DNA of 64,000 nt from Prorocentrum cordatum. Its lineage: Eukaryota; Sar; Dinophyceae; Prorocentrales; Prorocentraceae. This document shows positions 39,750 through 49,910 of this stretch, one piece after another. Position numbers and translations under genes: made by a program. Under the pieces are notes generated by a model. The model saw only the letters and a list, made by a program, of their open reading frames with translations, did not search any database and was not told the DNA's origin. The first letter of the stretch is position 1. Each line of letters opens with the position of its first letter. The stretch lies in NCBI GenBank assembly GCA_963575745.1, contig CAUYUJ010019337.1, positions 336,794 to 400,793 of the forward strand, in the 5' to 3' direction.

Positions 39750-39905
39750 GGCAGTTTCGCCGACGGCAGCTGGTTTCGCCGACGGCAGCTAGTTTCGCCG
39801 ACGGAGCTGGTTTCGCCGACGGAGCTGGCTTCGCTGGGCGTCGAAACCGGCCCGGCGAAACCGGCTGGGCGAAACCAGCCGTCGGAGAAGCCAGCGGTCG
39901 CCACC
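39750..39905. repeat. 18-bp minisatellite, right array, with inversion
   Basis: Five direct units CAGCTGGTTTCGCCGACGG (39,751-39,835) followed by three units in inverse orientation (GGCGAAACCGGCTGGGCGAA, 39,851-39,880). The array can therefore form a hairpin. Confidence 0.85.
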
Positions 39906-40215
39906 GCCGTCGCCCTGGCCACTGGCCAGAACCCGCTCCAGACCTCTCCCTGGCCTTATGTCGGGCGTGTCCCCCCACAGGGGGATTTTCGACGAAAAAT
40001 AAAACATACCCCCAAATACTCCAAAGAGGTCAAAAAATATATAAAAAATATTCCCCAGACTATTTTTGGAGCATATCTTTATTCTGTTTGAGGTATTTCC
40101 CTACCTAGGCTCTGCCTAGAAGGGTTCTTACTTTATAAGCTTAAAGGGGCCGGGCAGTGTAACCCGCACCGGGCGGTTCCCCCGGCATCCGCCCCGCGGT
40201 TCCCCCAGTTACGTC
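39906..40215. other. Anonymous DNA, partly AT-rich
   Basis: 39,985-40,095 is A-rich (AAAATATATAAAAAATATTC), which is rare in this window. No gene seen. Confidence 0.4.
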
Positions 40216-40219
40216 CCCT

Positions 40220-40875
40220 GGGTTCACCCAGCTTAGCTTAGCTAAGGCTAGCTAAGCTAATTTAAGTTAAGCTTAGCTGAGCTTATCTCATCATAGCTTA
40301 TCTTAGCTTAGCTTAGCTTGGCTTAACCTAGCTTAGCTTAAGTTAGCCTAGCTTAGCTTAGCTTATCGCATCTTAGCTTAGCTTAACTTAGCTTAACTGG
40401 GCTTAGCTTAACTTCGCCTAGCCTAGCTGAGCTTAACTTAGCATAGCTTACCTTAGCTTACCTGAGCTTAGCGCAGCAGAGCGCAGCGCAGCATTCACAC
40501 AGCATAGCATAGCATAGCCAATCATAACATAGCATATCATAGCATAGCATAGCTCAGCATATCATAGCATATCATAGCATGGCATAGCGTAGCACAGCAC
40601 AGCATAGCTTAGCCTAGCATAGCACAGTGCAGCATAGCATAGCATAGCACAGCACAGCATAGCACATCATAGCGCAGCATAACGTATCATAACATAGCCT
40701 ATCGTAACATAGCATAGCGCAGCATAGCATATCATAGCAAGTCATAGCATATCATAGCGCAGCATAGCGCAACGTATCATATCATAACATAGCATTGCTT
40801 AGCATAGCACAGCGCAGCATAGCATAACACAGCACAGCACAGCATAGCGCAGCACAGCACAGCACAGCATAGTGT
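40220..40875. repeat. Pentamer satellite, (TTAGC)n passing into (ATAGC)n
   Basis: 40,225-40,470 is mostly TTAGC repeats; 40,495-40,875 is ATAGC with ACAGC and GCAGC variants. The two share four of five bases and the same phase style, so one probably derives from the other. The stretch differs from plant-type TTTAGGG telomere repeats. Confidence 0.95.
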
Positions 40876-40954
40876 AGATGTAGATGCTGCTTTCCTACAT
40901 GCTCCAACTCCTAGGTAGGGTCGCACTGGGATAATTCTTATTTTTCGTCGAACA

Positions 40955-41128
40955 TTCGGGGATGGACAGACCCCCCTTTAGTAAAACGTGGTTTAGTGAA
41001 AGCGACCTGAGGCCCAAACCTGGCGGGCGCAAGCCTGGAAAATAACGGCCACGGCGCCCTCTCGAGAACCGAAAACGGACAATTCACTAATCGACGTGTC
41101 ACTGTTGGGGGTTCTGTCCACCTCCGAA
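40955..41128. mobile_element. Foldback family F4, copy 2, 174 bp, 3-bp target duplication
   Basis: Starts TTCGGGGATGGACAGACC and ends, read inward, TTCGGAGGTGGACAGAACC. ACA flanks both sides (40,952-40,954 and 41,129-41,131). Length is within one base of copy 1. Confidence 0.88.
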
Positions 41129-41149
41129 ACATCCCCCAGTAGGGGGACA

Positions 41150-41290
41150 GGCCCGACCTCTCCCTGGCCGCCTCAGCCCCTCCCACAGGCCACCCGGCGC
41201 CTCCTCCCTGGAGAGCCGCGCGGCCGGCCGCGGCGGGGCTGGGGCCCCCCGGGGAGGCCTCGGGCGAGCAGAGACAACGCCGTCACCGTC
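41150..41290. other. GC-rich unique segment
   Basis: Open on both strands; no family recognised. It lies between F4 copy 2 and a (GTC)n tract. Confidence 0.3.
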
Positions 41291-41316
41291 GCCGCCGCCG
41301 CCTCGGTTGGCGCAGT

Positions 41317-41367
<51 letters not shown>

Positions 41368-41430
41368 GGTCGTCGTCGTCGTGGTCGTCGCAGCTGTCGT
41401 CGCCGTCGCCGCAGCCGTCGAGGTCGCCGC
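41290..41430. repeat. (GTC)n tract
   Basis: GTC/GCC repeats with a nearly pure core at 41,318-41,390. Confidence 0.95.
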
Positions 41431-41444
41431 GCCGGGGGGGGGTC

Positions 41445-41560
41445 CGTCGGCGCCGAGGCGGCCTGGCCCTCTGGCAGCCGCTGCTGGCGGCAGGCCTCCC
41501 CGAGGGCCCCGAGCAGGGCGTCGAAGTGGCCCAGCTCGAGGCCTCGGCGAGTCGCTAGGT
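41445..41560. other. Coding-like island between (GTC)n tracts, strand uncertain
   Basis: The minus frame reads GLELGHFDALLGALGEACRQ then QRLPEGQAASAPT with only G/C-ending codons bar one; the plus frame reads LALWQPLLAAGLPEGPEQGV then EVAQLEASASR with slightly fewer. One of these is probably a short exon. No family recognised. Confidence 0.25.
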
Positions 41561-41574
41561 CGTCTTTCGGTCGT

Positions 41575-42175
41575 CTTTTTCTTCTTCGTCGTCGTCGTCC
41601 TCCTCCTCCTCCTCCTCCTCCTCTGTCTTTCTCCGCCTCCTTCTTCTCCTCGACCTCTGCGACCTCCATCTCCTCCTTGTCCTCGTGCTCGTCCTCGTCC
41701 TCGTTGTCGTCGTCGTCGTCCTCCTCCTCTTCCTCCTCCTGCCTCCCTCTGCGAAACCCTGCTCCGTCGGCTCCTCCTCCTGCTCTCTTTCCCCTTCCCC
41801 TTCCCCTCTCCTACTCTTCCCCCCTACATGTCCTCCTCCTCCTCCTTCTCCCCCCTCTTCTCTTCTTCTTTTCTTCCCTCCTCTTCCGCCAGCTCCCCCT
41901 TCTCTATCTCCCCCTTCCCCCCTCCTCAACTTTCCCTCCTCCTTCTCCTCCTCCTCCTCCTTATCCCCCTCCTTCTCTTCTTCCTCTTTCCCCTCGTCGT
42001 TGTCGTCGTCGTCGTCGTCGTCGTCGCTGTCATCCTCATTTTATCCCCCTCATATGCCTACTCCTCTTGCTCATGTTCCTCCGCTTCTGCCTCTTCCTCC
42101 CTCACCTCCTTCTCTCCCTCCCACTCCTCCTGATCCTCCTCCTCCTCCTTCTTCTCCTTCCTCCTCCAACTGACG
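41575..42175. repeat. TCC-rich region, ~600 bp
   Basis: Imperfect TCC, TTCC, GTC and CCCTTCC repeats with no clear unique cassette. Confidence 0.9.
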
Positions 42176-42189
42176 ACGACGACGACGCT

Positions 42190-42226
<37 letters not shown>

Positions 42227-42237
42227 ACGCCGACGCT

Positions 42238-42268
<31 letters not shown>

Positions 42269-42364
42269 CCGCTGTTATCGCCCCGCCGACGACGACGACG
42301 ACGACGCGACGCCGACGCCGACGACGACGCCGACGCCGACGACGACGCCGCCGCCGCCACCGCG

Positions 42365-42448
<84 letters not shown>

Positions 42449-42460
42449 CGGAGACGGCGA
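42175..42460. repeat. (GAC)n/(GCCGAC)n tract
   Basis: GACGCC hexamers at 42,186-42,265, mixed units to 42,395 and perfect GAC to 42,445. Confidence 0.95.
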
Positions 42461-42486
42461 CGACAACGACATGACCGTGGGCAGCT

Positions 42487-42621
42487 CCGCGCCGGGCCGC
42501 CCTCCTGAGGGGCTGGGCAGAGGCCGCCGTGCACGTCTTCGAGCCGCTGCAGGTCCGGCGCGCCCCCGGCGCAGAGGTGCCGCCAGGCCCCCTCGCGCCC
42601 TCTCAGCGGGGGCCGTTCGGC
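42487..42621 (-). other. Coding-like island beside a (GAC)n tract
   Basis: A minus frame reads GAWRHLCAGGAPDLQRLEDV then HGGLCPAPQEGGPAR with about 95 percent G/C-ending codons, and on minus it runs directly into a (GTC)n tract. Possible exon; strand not proven; family unknown. Confidence 0.25.
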
Positions 42622-42659
42622 GCACCGCGAGGAAAATGTTCTCTGTATGATCCCAGGAG

Positions 42660-43020
42660 AAGGAGGGACGAGGAGGAGGAGGAGGAGGAGGAGGAGGAGG
42701 AGGAGGAGGAGGAGGAGGAGGAGGAGGAGAAGGAGGAGGAGGCGGAGGAGGAGGAGGATGAGAGGAGGAGTTTGGAGGAGGAGGGGCGGGGAGGAGTATT
42801 GGGTGATGTGTTTTGGGTTGGTTTACGTATGATGGTATTTTCAGGCGAAGGAGGGAGGAGGAGGGCAGGGGAGGAGGAGGAGTAGGGAGGGGGGAGGGGA
42901 GGGGGGGAGGGAGGAAGAAGGGGGTGAGGGGGGGGGGGGCATAAGACGAAAAAAAAATAAGAAAGTAGAAAAGTGGGGAGGGGAAGAGGGGGGGGGAGAA
43001 ATAAAGGAAAGGTGTGATTT
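42660..43020. repeat. (GGA)n and G-rich tract
   Basis: GGA repeats at 42,670-42,785, then GGAGGGGAGG and runs of up to 10 G to 43,000. This purine tract stands where the Copia-like element breaks off. Confidence 0.9.
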
Positions 43021-43049
43021 GTTATCCGCAGAGTCTACAGAGAACGGAA

Positions 43050-43795
43050 AAACGGGCGCGATCTCAGTCGGCCGTCCGTCAACGTAGCTGTGATTACCAA
43101 TCAGCTCATGTGTACGCAGGTCTCTAGTCACGCGAGTCTGAACAGCACGGGGCGGAGGGCCTCCCGCTGATTCCGCACTGCCCAGGAATGCCTTGGCGCC
43201 TGGCGCCACGCAACACCACCGCCCGGGAGGTTCACTCTCCCCAGCGGCAACCGCGCACACCCACCGACCCAGCGCCTCTTTGCCTGAAAGGGTCAAGTAT
43301 GGAATCTTGCCCAACAGCCAGGTCCACTCTTTGGCCGTTGGGCATCAGTAGGTAGGGCCTTTGACCTGCTGGCCAGGAAAAACTAAAGCCGTGACCCATG
43401 CACCGCTCACCTACCGAGATCACGCACGGGGTCTCCGGCATGACCAAAGCATCAAAACAACCACCCTTAAACTTGGGGCATGCGATGCGAACTGCACCGA
43501 GGGCTTTTGGCTCTCCCCCAGCAGTATTCAGAGTGATCGACTGCGGAAGCTTTCGAATCAATGTCATTGCACCTGCACTTTAAATATACTTTTCCGCTAT
43601 GAGATAATACCCACACCCTGTATCAATAATAAAGCTCAGGGCTCCAAGATACGCAGCATCACTGTCGGTGCACCCCGCAGCGGCTGTGCCGTGTGGGCCC
43701 TCTTCCCCCTCCTCGGCCCCCAACCAGAGGTGCCAGACTTCGTCTTGCAGGTCTGACGCCCTGATCAGAGCCTCCGCAGCAGACGCCCTTGACTG
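43050..43795 (-). pseudogene. Copia-like aspartic protease domain
   Basis: Would mature the gag-pol polyprotein. The catalytic motif FIIDTGCGYYLIAEKYI (Asp at 43,624) is followed by one in-frame stop (43,582-43,580) and then, in the same frame, SITLNTAGGEPKALGAVRI and PETPCVISVGERCMGHGFSF and YLLMPNGQRVDLAV. A one-base shift near 43,310 moves the continuation (GKIPYLTLSGKEALGRWVC) to another frame. Apart from these two lesions the domain is well preserved. Confidence 0.85.
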
Positions 43796-44221
43796 GGTAG
43801 ACATATGTCGGCGCATTTCTCCTGGGAGCTCCCACCTGTCTTTGTCACTCGAGGGCAACCCCTTTAGGGTCTGGCGACGCGCCTTCCTCCAAGTGATGGC
43901 GGGCTCCTCAGTAGAGGGGTGAAATCGGACGCGGAACTTGCATCGACCCTTCATCTGAGATCGGATGCAACATTTACCAAGAGGGGCGCCCCAGCACAGC
44001 TTGATAGCGCCCCGGAAGTTTGCCGGGCTATGTACAGGATTATTCGCGTGCTCCTGACATTCGTGGTGAAACGTTCCACGGGAGGGATTCCTGTCTCCTC
44101 CTTCGCTAGAAACTATAGTAGCCTTTGAAAAATGAGGGTTGGCCTGCTTCTGCCCAGGAAAGCCCCGAACTAACGGGGCGGGGCGCGCAATGGCACCCAT
44201 GCCGACTAGGTCAGTGGACCT

Positions 44222-44245
44222 CCCCCCCCCCCCCCCCCCCCCCCC
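44222..44245. repeat. Poly(C) run of 24
   Basis: Twenty-four C on plus inside the retroelement, read as poly-Gly on minus between gag and protease. It is a likely site of slippage and frame change. Confidence 0.95.
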
Positions 44246-44458
44246 GCATTCGGTTTGACCGACGCGGACACCGCCGCACACACCGAGCGAGAAAGATAAA
44301 GGAAAGCACCCTTAGCAAAATTATGCCGATCATTCTTCCGACACTGACGGCTGGGCCGCCAGTGCGGAGCCAATGTCACGGATGGCCAATCGTGGTCTTG
44401 GCGAACCAACAATCTTTCCCACGCGTGCATTTACATGTTTCCATGTAGGAGCGACAGT

Positions 44459-45819
44459 TCATATCTTTACCTTTGCCCTTGCCTTTGTCTTGCGCTTCTC
44501 TAAGTTGTTACTAGAGGCCCTGGACCCACTAGTACCAGCAGTGGAGGAGACGTTGGCAGCTGCGGCGTTTGCTTGTTTAACTGTTCGCTCATACCCCAGA
44601 GATTGTCCAGCACCAAGCTTCGCTTGTTCATATTTATCTCGCTCGAGCTTTTCTGCATCGGTCAAACCTCTGTGCGCTCTGCAACAATCGCCCTCAGGAC
44701 CACGGCAATTTCCTGTTCCGCCGTTGCGATCCTTTTCCGCGTCCACCCGTCGGAGTCTGCGATCGGCTCCGTCCCTTTCGGCCTCGGCCTTCGGGTTTTT
44801 TCAGATCTCCCTCTGGGATTATTGTTCTGAGCCGGAGCGGCATCTGACTTGCCACCCGCAGCCGGCTGAGCTGGTGCGGCAGCTTTGGGCTTCTTATGAT
44901 TGAAAGGGCATCCTTGACCCGCATTCGGGCAGGCTTGACCTTTGCGCACAAACTTGCACGTCGCCCCCCCCTTAGTCAGGCCACTCTTCATCACGTCCAT
45001 GGGTTCCCCAAGACGTGCCGCCACCTCTGCCGGAGCAGCTTTGCCGTTGGCATTCCGTCGGTTGTCATAGCAATTGCTTCCACCTCCGCCCAATCTCGTT
45101 TGTCTTGCACGGTGATTCAAAGTACTTTCGTGCACGCTAATGTTCCACTCTTCCTTGTCACGCAACATCATCGCTTCGATCTGTTCCATAAGCCATTCGT
45201 AAGTTTTCACACCCTGTCCCAATTTATCTCTGGAAAGGTCATAAATTTGGCAAACGAAATCAAACTTCTTCGGATTCCTGCATTGTTCGATAAAGTGTGC
45301 GTGAATCGAAGCTCTCATCTCATCGGATGGAGGTCGGGCGCCATACAGTTGCGGGTAAACATCTGTCCACTCGTTATAAAAGTTGTATAGGTCAGCGCCC
45401 GGCTTATGAGGGCCAATGACTACCTTGAAGATACCACGTGGAATTCAATGTCGGCCCAATTCCGATCTAACAGAACACCAGTGGCAGATGACTCGCACCA
45501 TCTCACGTCCCGTCAAGAGTCTCTCTTCATTCTGAGCAGCGCACTCCATTCGAGTGATCTGCTGAAGAAAGTGTAAGTGGTGACTGGGCAGACTGCGATT
45601 CCTGCGCATTCTGTTGAACTGCTCAATCAAGCTTGCGGCAATCATCATGTCAAGACGTTGGAAGCGGCCTGGGCCTTTAAGTTGTTCATTGTCTACCGCA
45701 GGGTTCATGGCTTCCGTGATCCTTCGCTGTGCGAGTTGGATCTCTGGAGATGATCCAGCGATCGCGCGGATCGCATGCATCTGCCGCTCCCGTATGTTTG
45801 CAACATCGGGAATGTCCAC
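44459..45819 (-). pseudogene. Copia-like gag with CCCH zinc finger
   Basis: Structural protein of the particle, packaging element RNA. The helical part reads IQLAQRRITEAMNPAVDNEQ, GPGRFQRLDMMIAASLIEQF and RLLTGREMVRVICHW (45,740-45,465). A TGA at 45,447-45,445 interrupts the frame, which resumes in phase with RNPKKFDFVCQIYDLSRDKL. The finger is C-x8-C-x6-C-x3-H (CKFVRKGQACPNAGQGCPFN, then H, 44,958-44,896), close to the CCCH spacing. Near 44,740 the frame shifts again and continues to 44,459 with LTDAEKLERDKYEQAKLGAG. Confidence 0.85.
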
Positions 45820-46312
45820 CAGTTCAACTTTCTGATTGTTTCCAACCTGCCTCCACTGGTCTAGCGGGGTGCTCTCGTCAAGGCCTCCTGGGTCACGTGG
45901 CCCTCCTGGACCCTGGGGCCACGACCGCCTCCACCGTCTGAGGACCCCGGTCCCCCCCGACTCCCTGGAGGCGGCTGATCTGACCGATCGCAGACAGTGT
46001 CATTACGCGTCGACATAATCTCGGAACTCGGCGCGTCACTCCTGCCACCCCCATCTTTGTCTTGCCCCGCTCCGCCAGACGGCTTGGCCGCTGGCGGTCT
46101 CACAGGTCCACCCCTAGAGAATGGATGGTAATTGACATAACCAGCATCTTCATTGGCACCTGTCAACTTCATATTTATTGGTAGACCACTCGCAGAGGTA
46201 CTCGGTTTGGCCGGACCTTCGATTGCAGGGCCGGGGCCGGGGACAGTGAAGTTGGGTCGCAAAACAGGCCTCACAGGCGTTTCTTGTGACAGCAAAAGCA
46301 TATCGAATGAGT

Positions 46313-46936
46313 TTAACGTGGGCACTCTTTCCGGCCCCTTTCACTATACGGAAATGGCTTGGTGATGATAGCTTTGAGCTTCATCACTCCATTCTCCAAT
46401 GTAGCTACGTCAGTCAGTGCCTCATCTCCCTGTCGGATGTTGGCTGCTGACGTTTCCGAGCTCAGTCTTATCTGCTCTCCAGCCTGCTCCGTCTTTCGCT
46501 TACCATGCGTCTTGTCAGCGATACATTTGTCAAGGAGCTTCTGCTGTTGAGCCCGAAATTCGCGATTAGCGCTGTGTTGCCGCCATTGCTCATTCCACTC
46601 TTCCAGTTCTGCCGGAAAACTCTTCTTTCGAGTGCATTCAGAACACCGTTTCGTACACACATCAAGGTGGTCTTTGCAACTCGGACGTCCACAAGTGGCG
46701 CAATCACTTACTTTCGGGTCGTCACAAGTTGAGCAACTCTCTTCATCGTCCCGTTTTGCAGGCTGTGGCTGCGGCGCATCCCTCACCTGCAATGTTGGCG
46801 GTGCCGCGCTCGCTACAGTCATGAAATCAGACTGGGCCGGAACGGGCGCTGCGCTGGACGGCTGGGCCGCCGGCGATGGTCGCACGCTCACCCCAGCTGG
46901 CTTGGCCGTTGGGCGCGCACTGTCGCTCAATTGCAT
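46313..46936 (-). pseudogene. Retroelement gag segment with second Cys-rich cluster
   Basis: Minus frame with a Pro/Ala-rich start, then ESCSTCDDPKVSDCATCGRP and SCKDHLDVCTKRCSECTRKK: eight or more cysteines as CxxC pairs plus a His, the look of a B-box or RING-like zinc module. A charged helical region follows (AELEEWNEQWRQHSANREFR). Confidence 0.65.
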
Positions 46937-47690
46937 ACGCTGGAGAGATTGACCTCTTCTCGATATTGGTTATTCTGATCAGCTACCTTCGCAGCAACGA
47001 TTCGTGCGTTGGCCGCCTCCAACCTGGCAGTCTGAAGTTGTTCTTGGAGCTCCTGCTGTTCTTGAACTGCCCTAGATGTGGCGACCCTTTCTCCTTCTAT
47101 TCTTGCCGCCGCAACAGCTGCGGACACTGCGTTGGCATCAACAGACCGATTGTTTGCCGTTATTACGGCCTGTCTTTCGGAGGCGATCATTTCGGCACAT
47201 CTGTTCTCAGCTTCTTCTTCTTCCACGATCCCATTGGCGGCCGTGGTCCGGCATGACATTTGCTCCAGCAGTTCTTGTTCTTGCTTTCTGACCGCCTGGG
47301 CCATAGCGAGTCTCTCAGCCTCGAGCGTCTTCCGAAAATCCTCAACGACTGCCTGCATTTCTTCTCTATCCAGTCGGGCTTTCTCTGCTCTTTGAGCGTC
47401 GCGGGCCAGAAATTATGACTGGGTTTTGGCCTCAACATATCTAGCCTGATCTTGCATCGCCTGGAGTTGAAGGTAAGTGCAATTGTGCTCTTCCATCGGC
47501 ATGCAGTCTACACACAGCTATTGATTGCTACAGTTAATACACACGTCTGAGCAATATCTACATACTGGACGTCTACAGGCTCCTTCAGGCTTGCGGGCTT
47601 TCCCCGGACATCTGTTCTGCGCCTGAGGCGAACAGTTAGGGCCATAGTTCCAGCATGTTTCGCGCATTGACATCGCACTGTTGCTCCTCG
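46927..47690 (-). pseudogene. Retroelement gag segment: Cys-rich cluster and coiled coil
   Basis: Minus 47,690-47,510 reads RETCWNYGPNCS, then GACRRPVCRYCSDVCINCSN, a dense cysteine cluster broken by a TAG at 47,520-47,518 and followed in phase by LCVDCMPMEEHNC. From 47,358 an Ala/Glu/Gln-rich helical stretch (QAVVEDFRKTLEAERLAMAQ; RAVQEQQELQEQLQTARLEA) forms a long coiled coil, probably for self-assembly. Confidence 0.65.
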
Positions 47691-47724
47691 GCGTAGATCA
47701 AGCTCCAGACCTGGGTATCTTGAG

Positions 47725-48885
47725 TCATCCTCGACTCGAGGCGTTCGATCTTGGACGCGGGCGCGTGCTCTCTGGCGGCTTCGGCACCTCTCGAAGTTCC
47801 TCATCCCTTTCGTCATGTCGCAACAACTCACTAAGCGAAGCTGGGGGTTCAATCAATTCATCGTCCTCAACTACTATGGGCATTGACGGTTGCCAATCGC
47901 CTGGGGCGACGGCAGTCCGATGAAATCCCTCTGGGAGCGGGGAGTCATTCAAGTCATAATCCTCGTTCATTTGCTTCTTTAGTTGAAAGGCGGGAGTTCG
48001 TCCTGTGACCTCCCGGTCTTGCTTCGATTGTGTTGGACATTAGGTTTCTACCTCGATCGCCTGGGGCGTCAGGTCGCTCACCTTAATGTCCGAATCTTGC
48101 ATTGCGAATGCTGCCCCAAGGGCTTCTACCTGATCGTAATCAATAGTCTCTTGCCCGGGGGACCACCTCTCGTCTTGGACGGGGTGGTCAGCATCCATTA
48201 TTGAAGACAAATCTAGACCGATTGACGCCTGATAATTGGCATACTCGATGTCATTTTCCATGGAGCCAATATCATTTCCATCATCAAATTGTTCGTCACT
48301 GTCCTGGCCGGTCTGTCAATTCAAAGCTACTGGGATGGGTTGAACTCTTTGTGCGTTCCCCTCTGGGTTCTTCATCTTCTCCTGGTCCACTGGCTTGGCC
48401 AGCGACCGGTACAACAGTCCGCGTAGCAATCGGGCTGGAGTTTATCGTGACCGAAGATACGGCTATTAACGATCTCGAGACAGCTCCTCGTCTGCTCTTT
48501 GCTGTTGCGCCGCATCGCCTGGCCGGATCTGGGGTCTGCTCACGATCTCCGATCGGAATCCGAGAAAGAGAATCGTCTCTGGACAAATCTACAATCTCTC
48601 CCCTACTCCTGCCCTTAGAGACATTGGTGGCGATAGAAGAAGAGAGAAGGCGGTCCCATCCCGGGCCGCCGTCCTGTGATAAGGCCCGTCACATTGTACA
48701 ACTTGTGTCATGAGTTCGTCTCTGGCGGGCAACACATCTGTCTCATCATGGCTCATCCCCGTTGCGACTTGGTCGCGGGCTTCGGCTGATAACCAGTCTT
48801 TCCTCTGAGAATCGGGATAAAATGACAAAGAAATCAAGGTCTCATGTTCTCCCTGCTCAGTGGTAGAGGATTCAGGGAGAGACAT
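47725..48885 (-). pseudogene. Retroelement N-terminal acidic region, broken frames
   Basis: Four short minus frames follow one another: from the ATG at 48,885 (MSLPESSTTEQGEHETLISL), then 48,586-48,296 (SRDDSLSRIPIGDREQTPDP), 48,261-48,040 (MENDIEYANYQASIGLDLSS) and 47,970-47,725 (MNEDYDLNDSPLPEGFHRTA). All are Asp/Glu-rich and of similar character, so they probably formed one low-complexity N-terminus before frameshifts. Confidence 0.5.
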
Positions 48886-49183
48886 CGATGATAAGACAAA
48901 GATACCGTTAAGCAATAGTACCCAAGAATAGGAATGGAGGAGGCCGGCCGGCCGACGACCAACGACGCGCGACGGGCGAAGGCAGGCGAGCTCCTTTTCT
49001 CTCTTGAGCACTGAACAGCTGCGGAACAGTGCCGCATGATAGTACTGACAGTACATTGCAAGGCAGGCAGTGAGAGCAGCAAGGTTATGATGAGGCGGAG
49101 AGGAGCATATTTACTGGAAGAGGAGGAAAAGGAGGGGGAGGAAAGAGGAAGAGGAAGAAGAGGAACAGGAGGAGGAGGCGGAG

Positions 49184-49378
<195 letters not shown>

Positions 49379-49910
49379 CCTCGACCGCGCCGTCGTGGCG
49401 GGCGCCCTCGCCTTCTCCTCTCTCGCTCGGGGAGGAGACCCGCTCGGCCCTGCCTCGCAGGCGATGACTGCGGCCCGCCACATGGTTGCCCCGGAGGCGG
49501 CGAAGCAGGACGAAGCCACGACGGCCAGGCTGTCGCTGTGGCCAACGCGGCGTGCCAGGCGAGCCACCGCCCAGCCGAGGACGAGGAGGGCACGCCGCGT
49601 GGAGACGCTGCCACCACTCCAGGGCAATCTGCCGCGCGTTCGGCGGCCGAGGCAGCGGCTGCGCTCATCCAGCGGGAGTTCGTCGGCCCGCGGGGTCGCC
49701 GTGCTGCGGGCAGCGCGCCGCCTGCGCGCGCGCGGCGCTGGAAGGCCGCCCGCGCGGGGGTCTTCTCCCCCAGTTGGACTGGGGGCCCACTGCTACGGCT
49801 GCGGGTCCTGCGCCAGGGTGAGGAGGCCGACGGCGCTCAGCCCCCCTCCGACGTCCATGCCCCCACCCCTACATTTGGGCCTGGCCGCGCAGCAGTACGC
49901 TGCGCGCTGA
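49379..49910 (+). pseudogene. Possible retroposed coding sequence downstream of the SL relic
   Basis: Right after the leader a plus frame without ATG reads LDRAVVAGALAFSSLARGGD then ASQAMTAARHMVAPEAAKQD with mainly G/C-ending codons to about 49,530; then a different plus frame takes over with the same quality (GQAVAVANAACQASHRPAED; AARSAAEAAAALIQREFVGP). A single-base shift would link them, as expected for a retropseudogene. The protein is not recognised. An ATG at 49,376 overlaps the leader but opens the poorer frame. Confidence 0.35.

Larger units (their letters stand above)
43020..48885 (-). mobile_element. 3'-truncated, decayed Copia-like retroelement (gag to protease)
   Basis: On minus, in order: acidic N-terminal region (from ATG at 48,885), Cys-rich cluster (47,690-47,510), coiled coil (47,360-46,990), second Cys-rich cluster (46,735-46,633), gag-like helical region (45,819-45,320), CCCH finger (44,958-44,896) and aspartic protease (43,640-43,240). 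Integrase, reverse transcriptase and RNase H, which follow the protease in Copia elements, are missing; the element ends in a G-rich tract. At least five frame changes and two in-frame stops (45,447-45,445 and 43,582-43,580) disable it. No LTR was found. The gag part, about 1,700 codons, is unusually long. Confidence 0.88.

Noticed and set aside
40220-40480. TTAGC array as a telomere
   Set aside because: Dinoflagellate telomeres known to me are TTTAGGG type; this repeat lacks the G run and passes into another pentamer.
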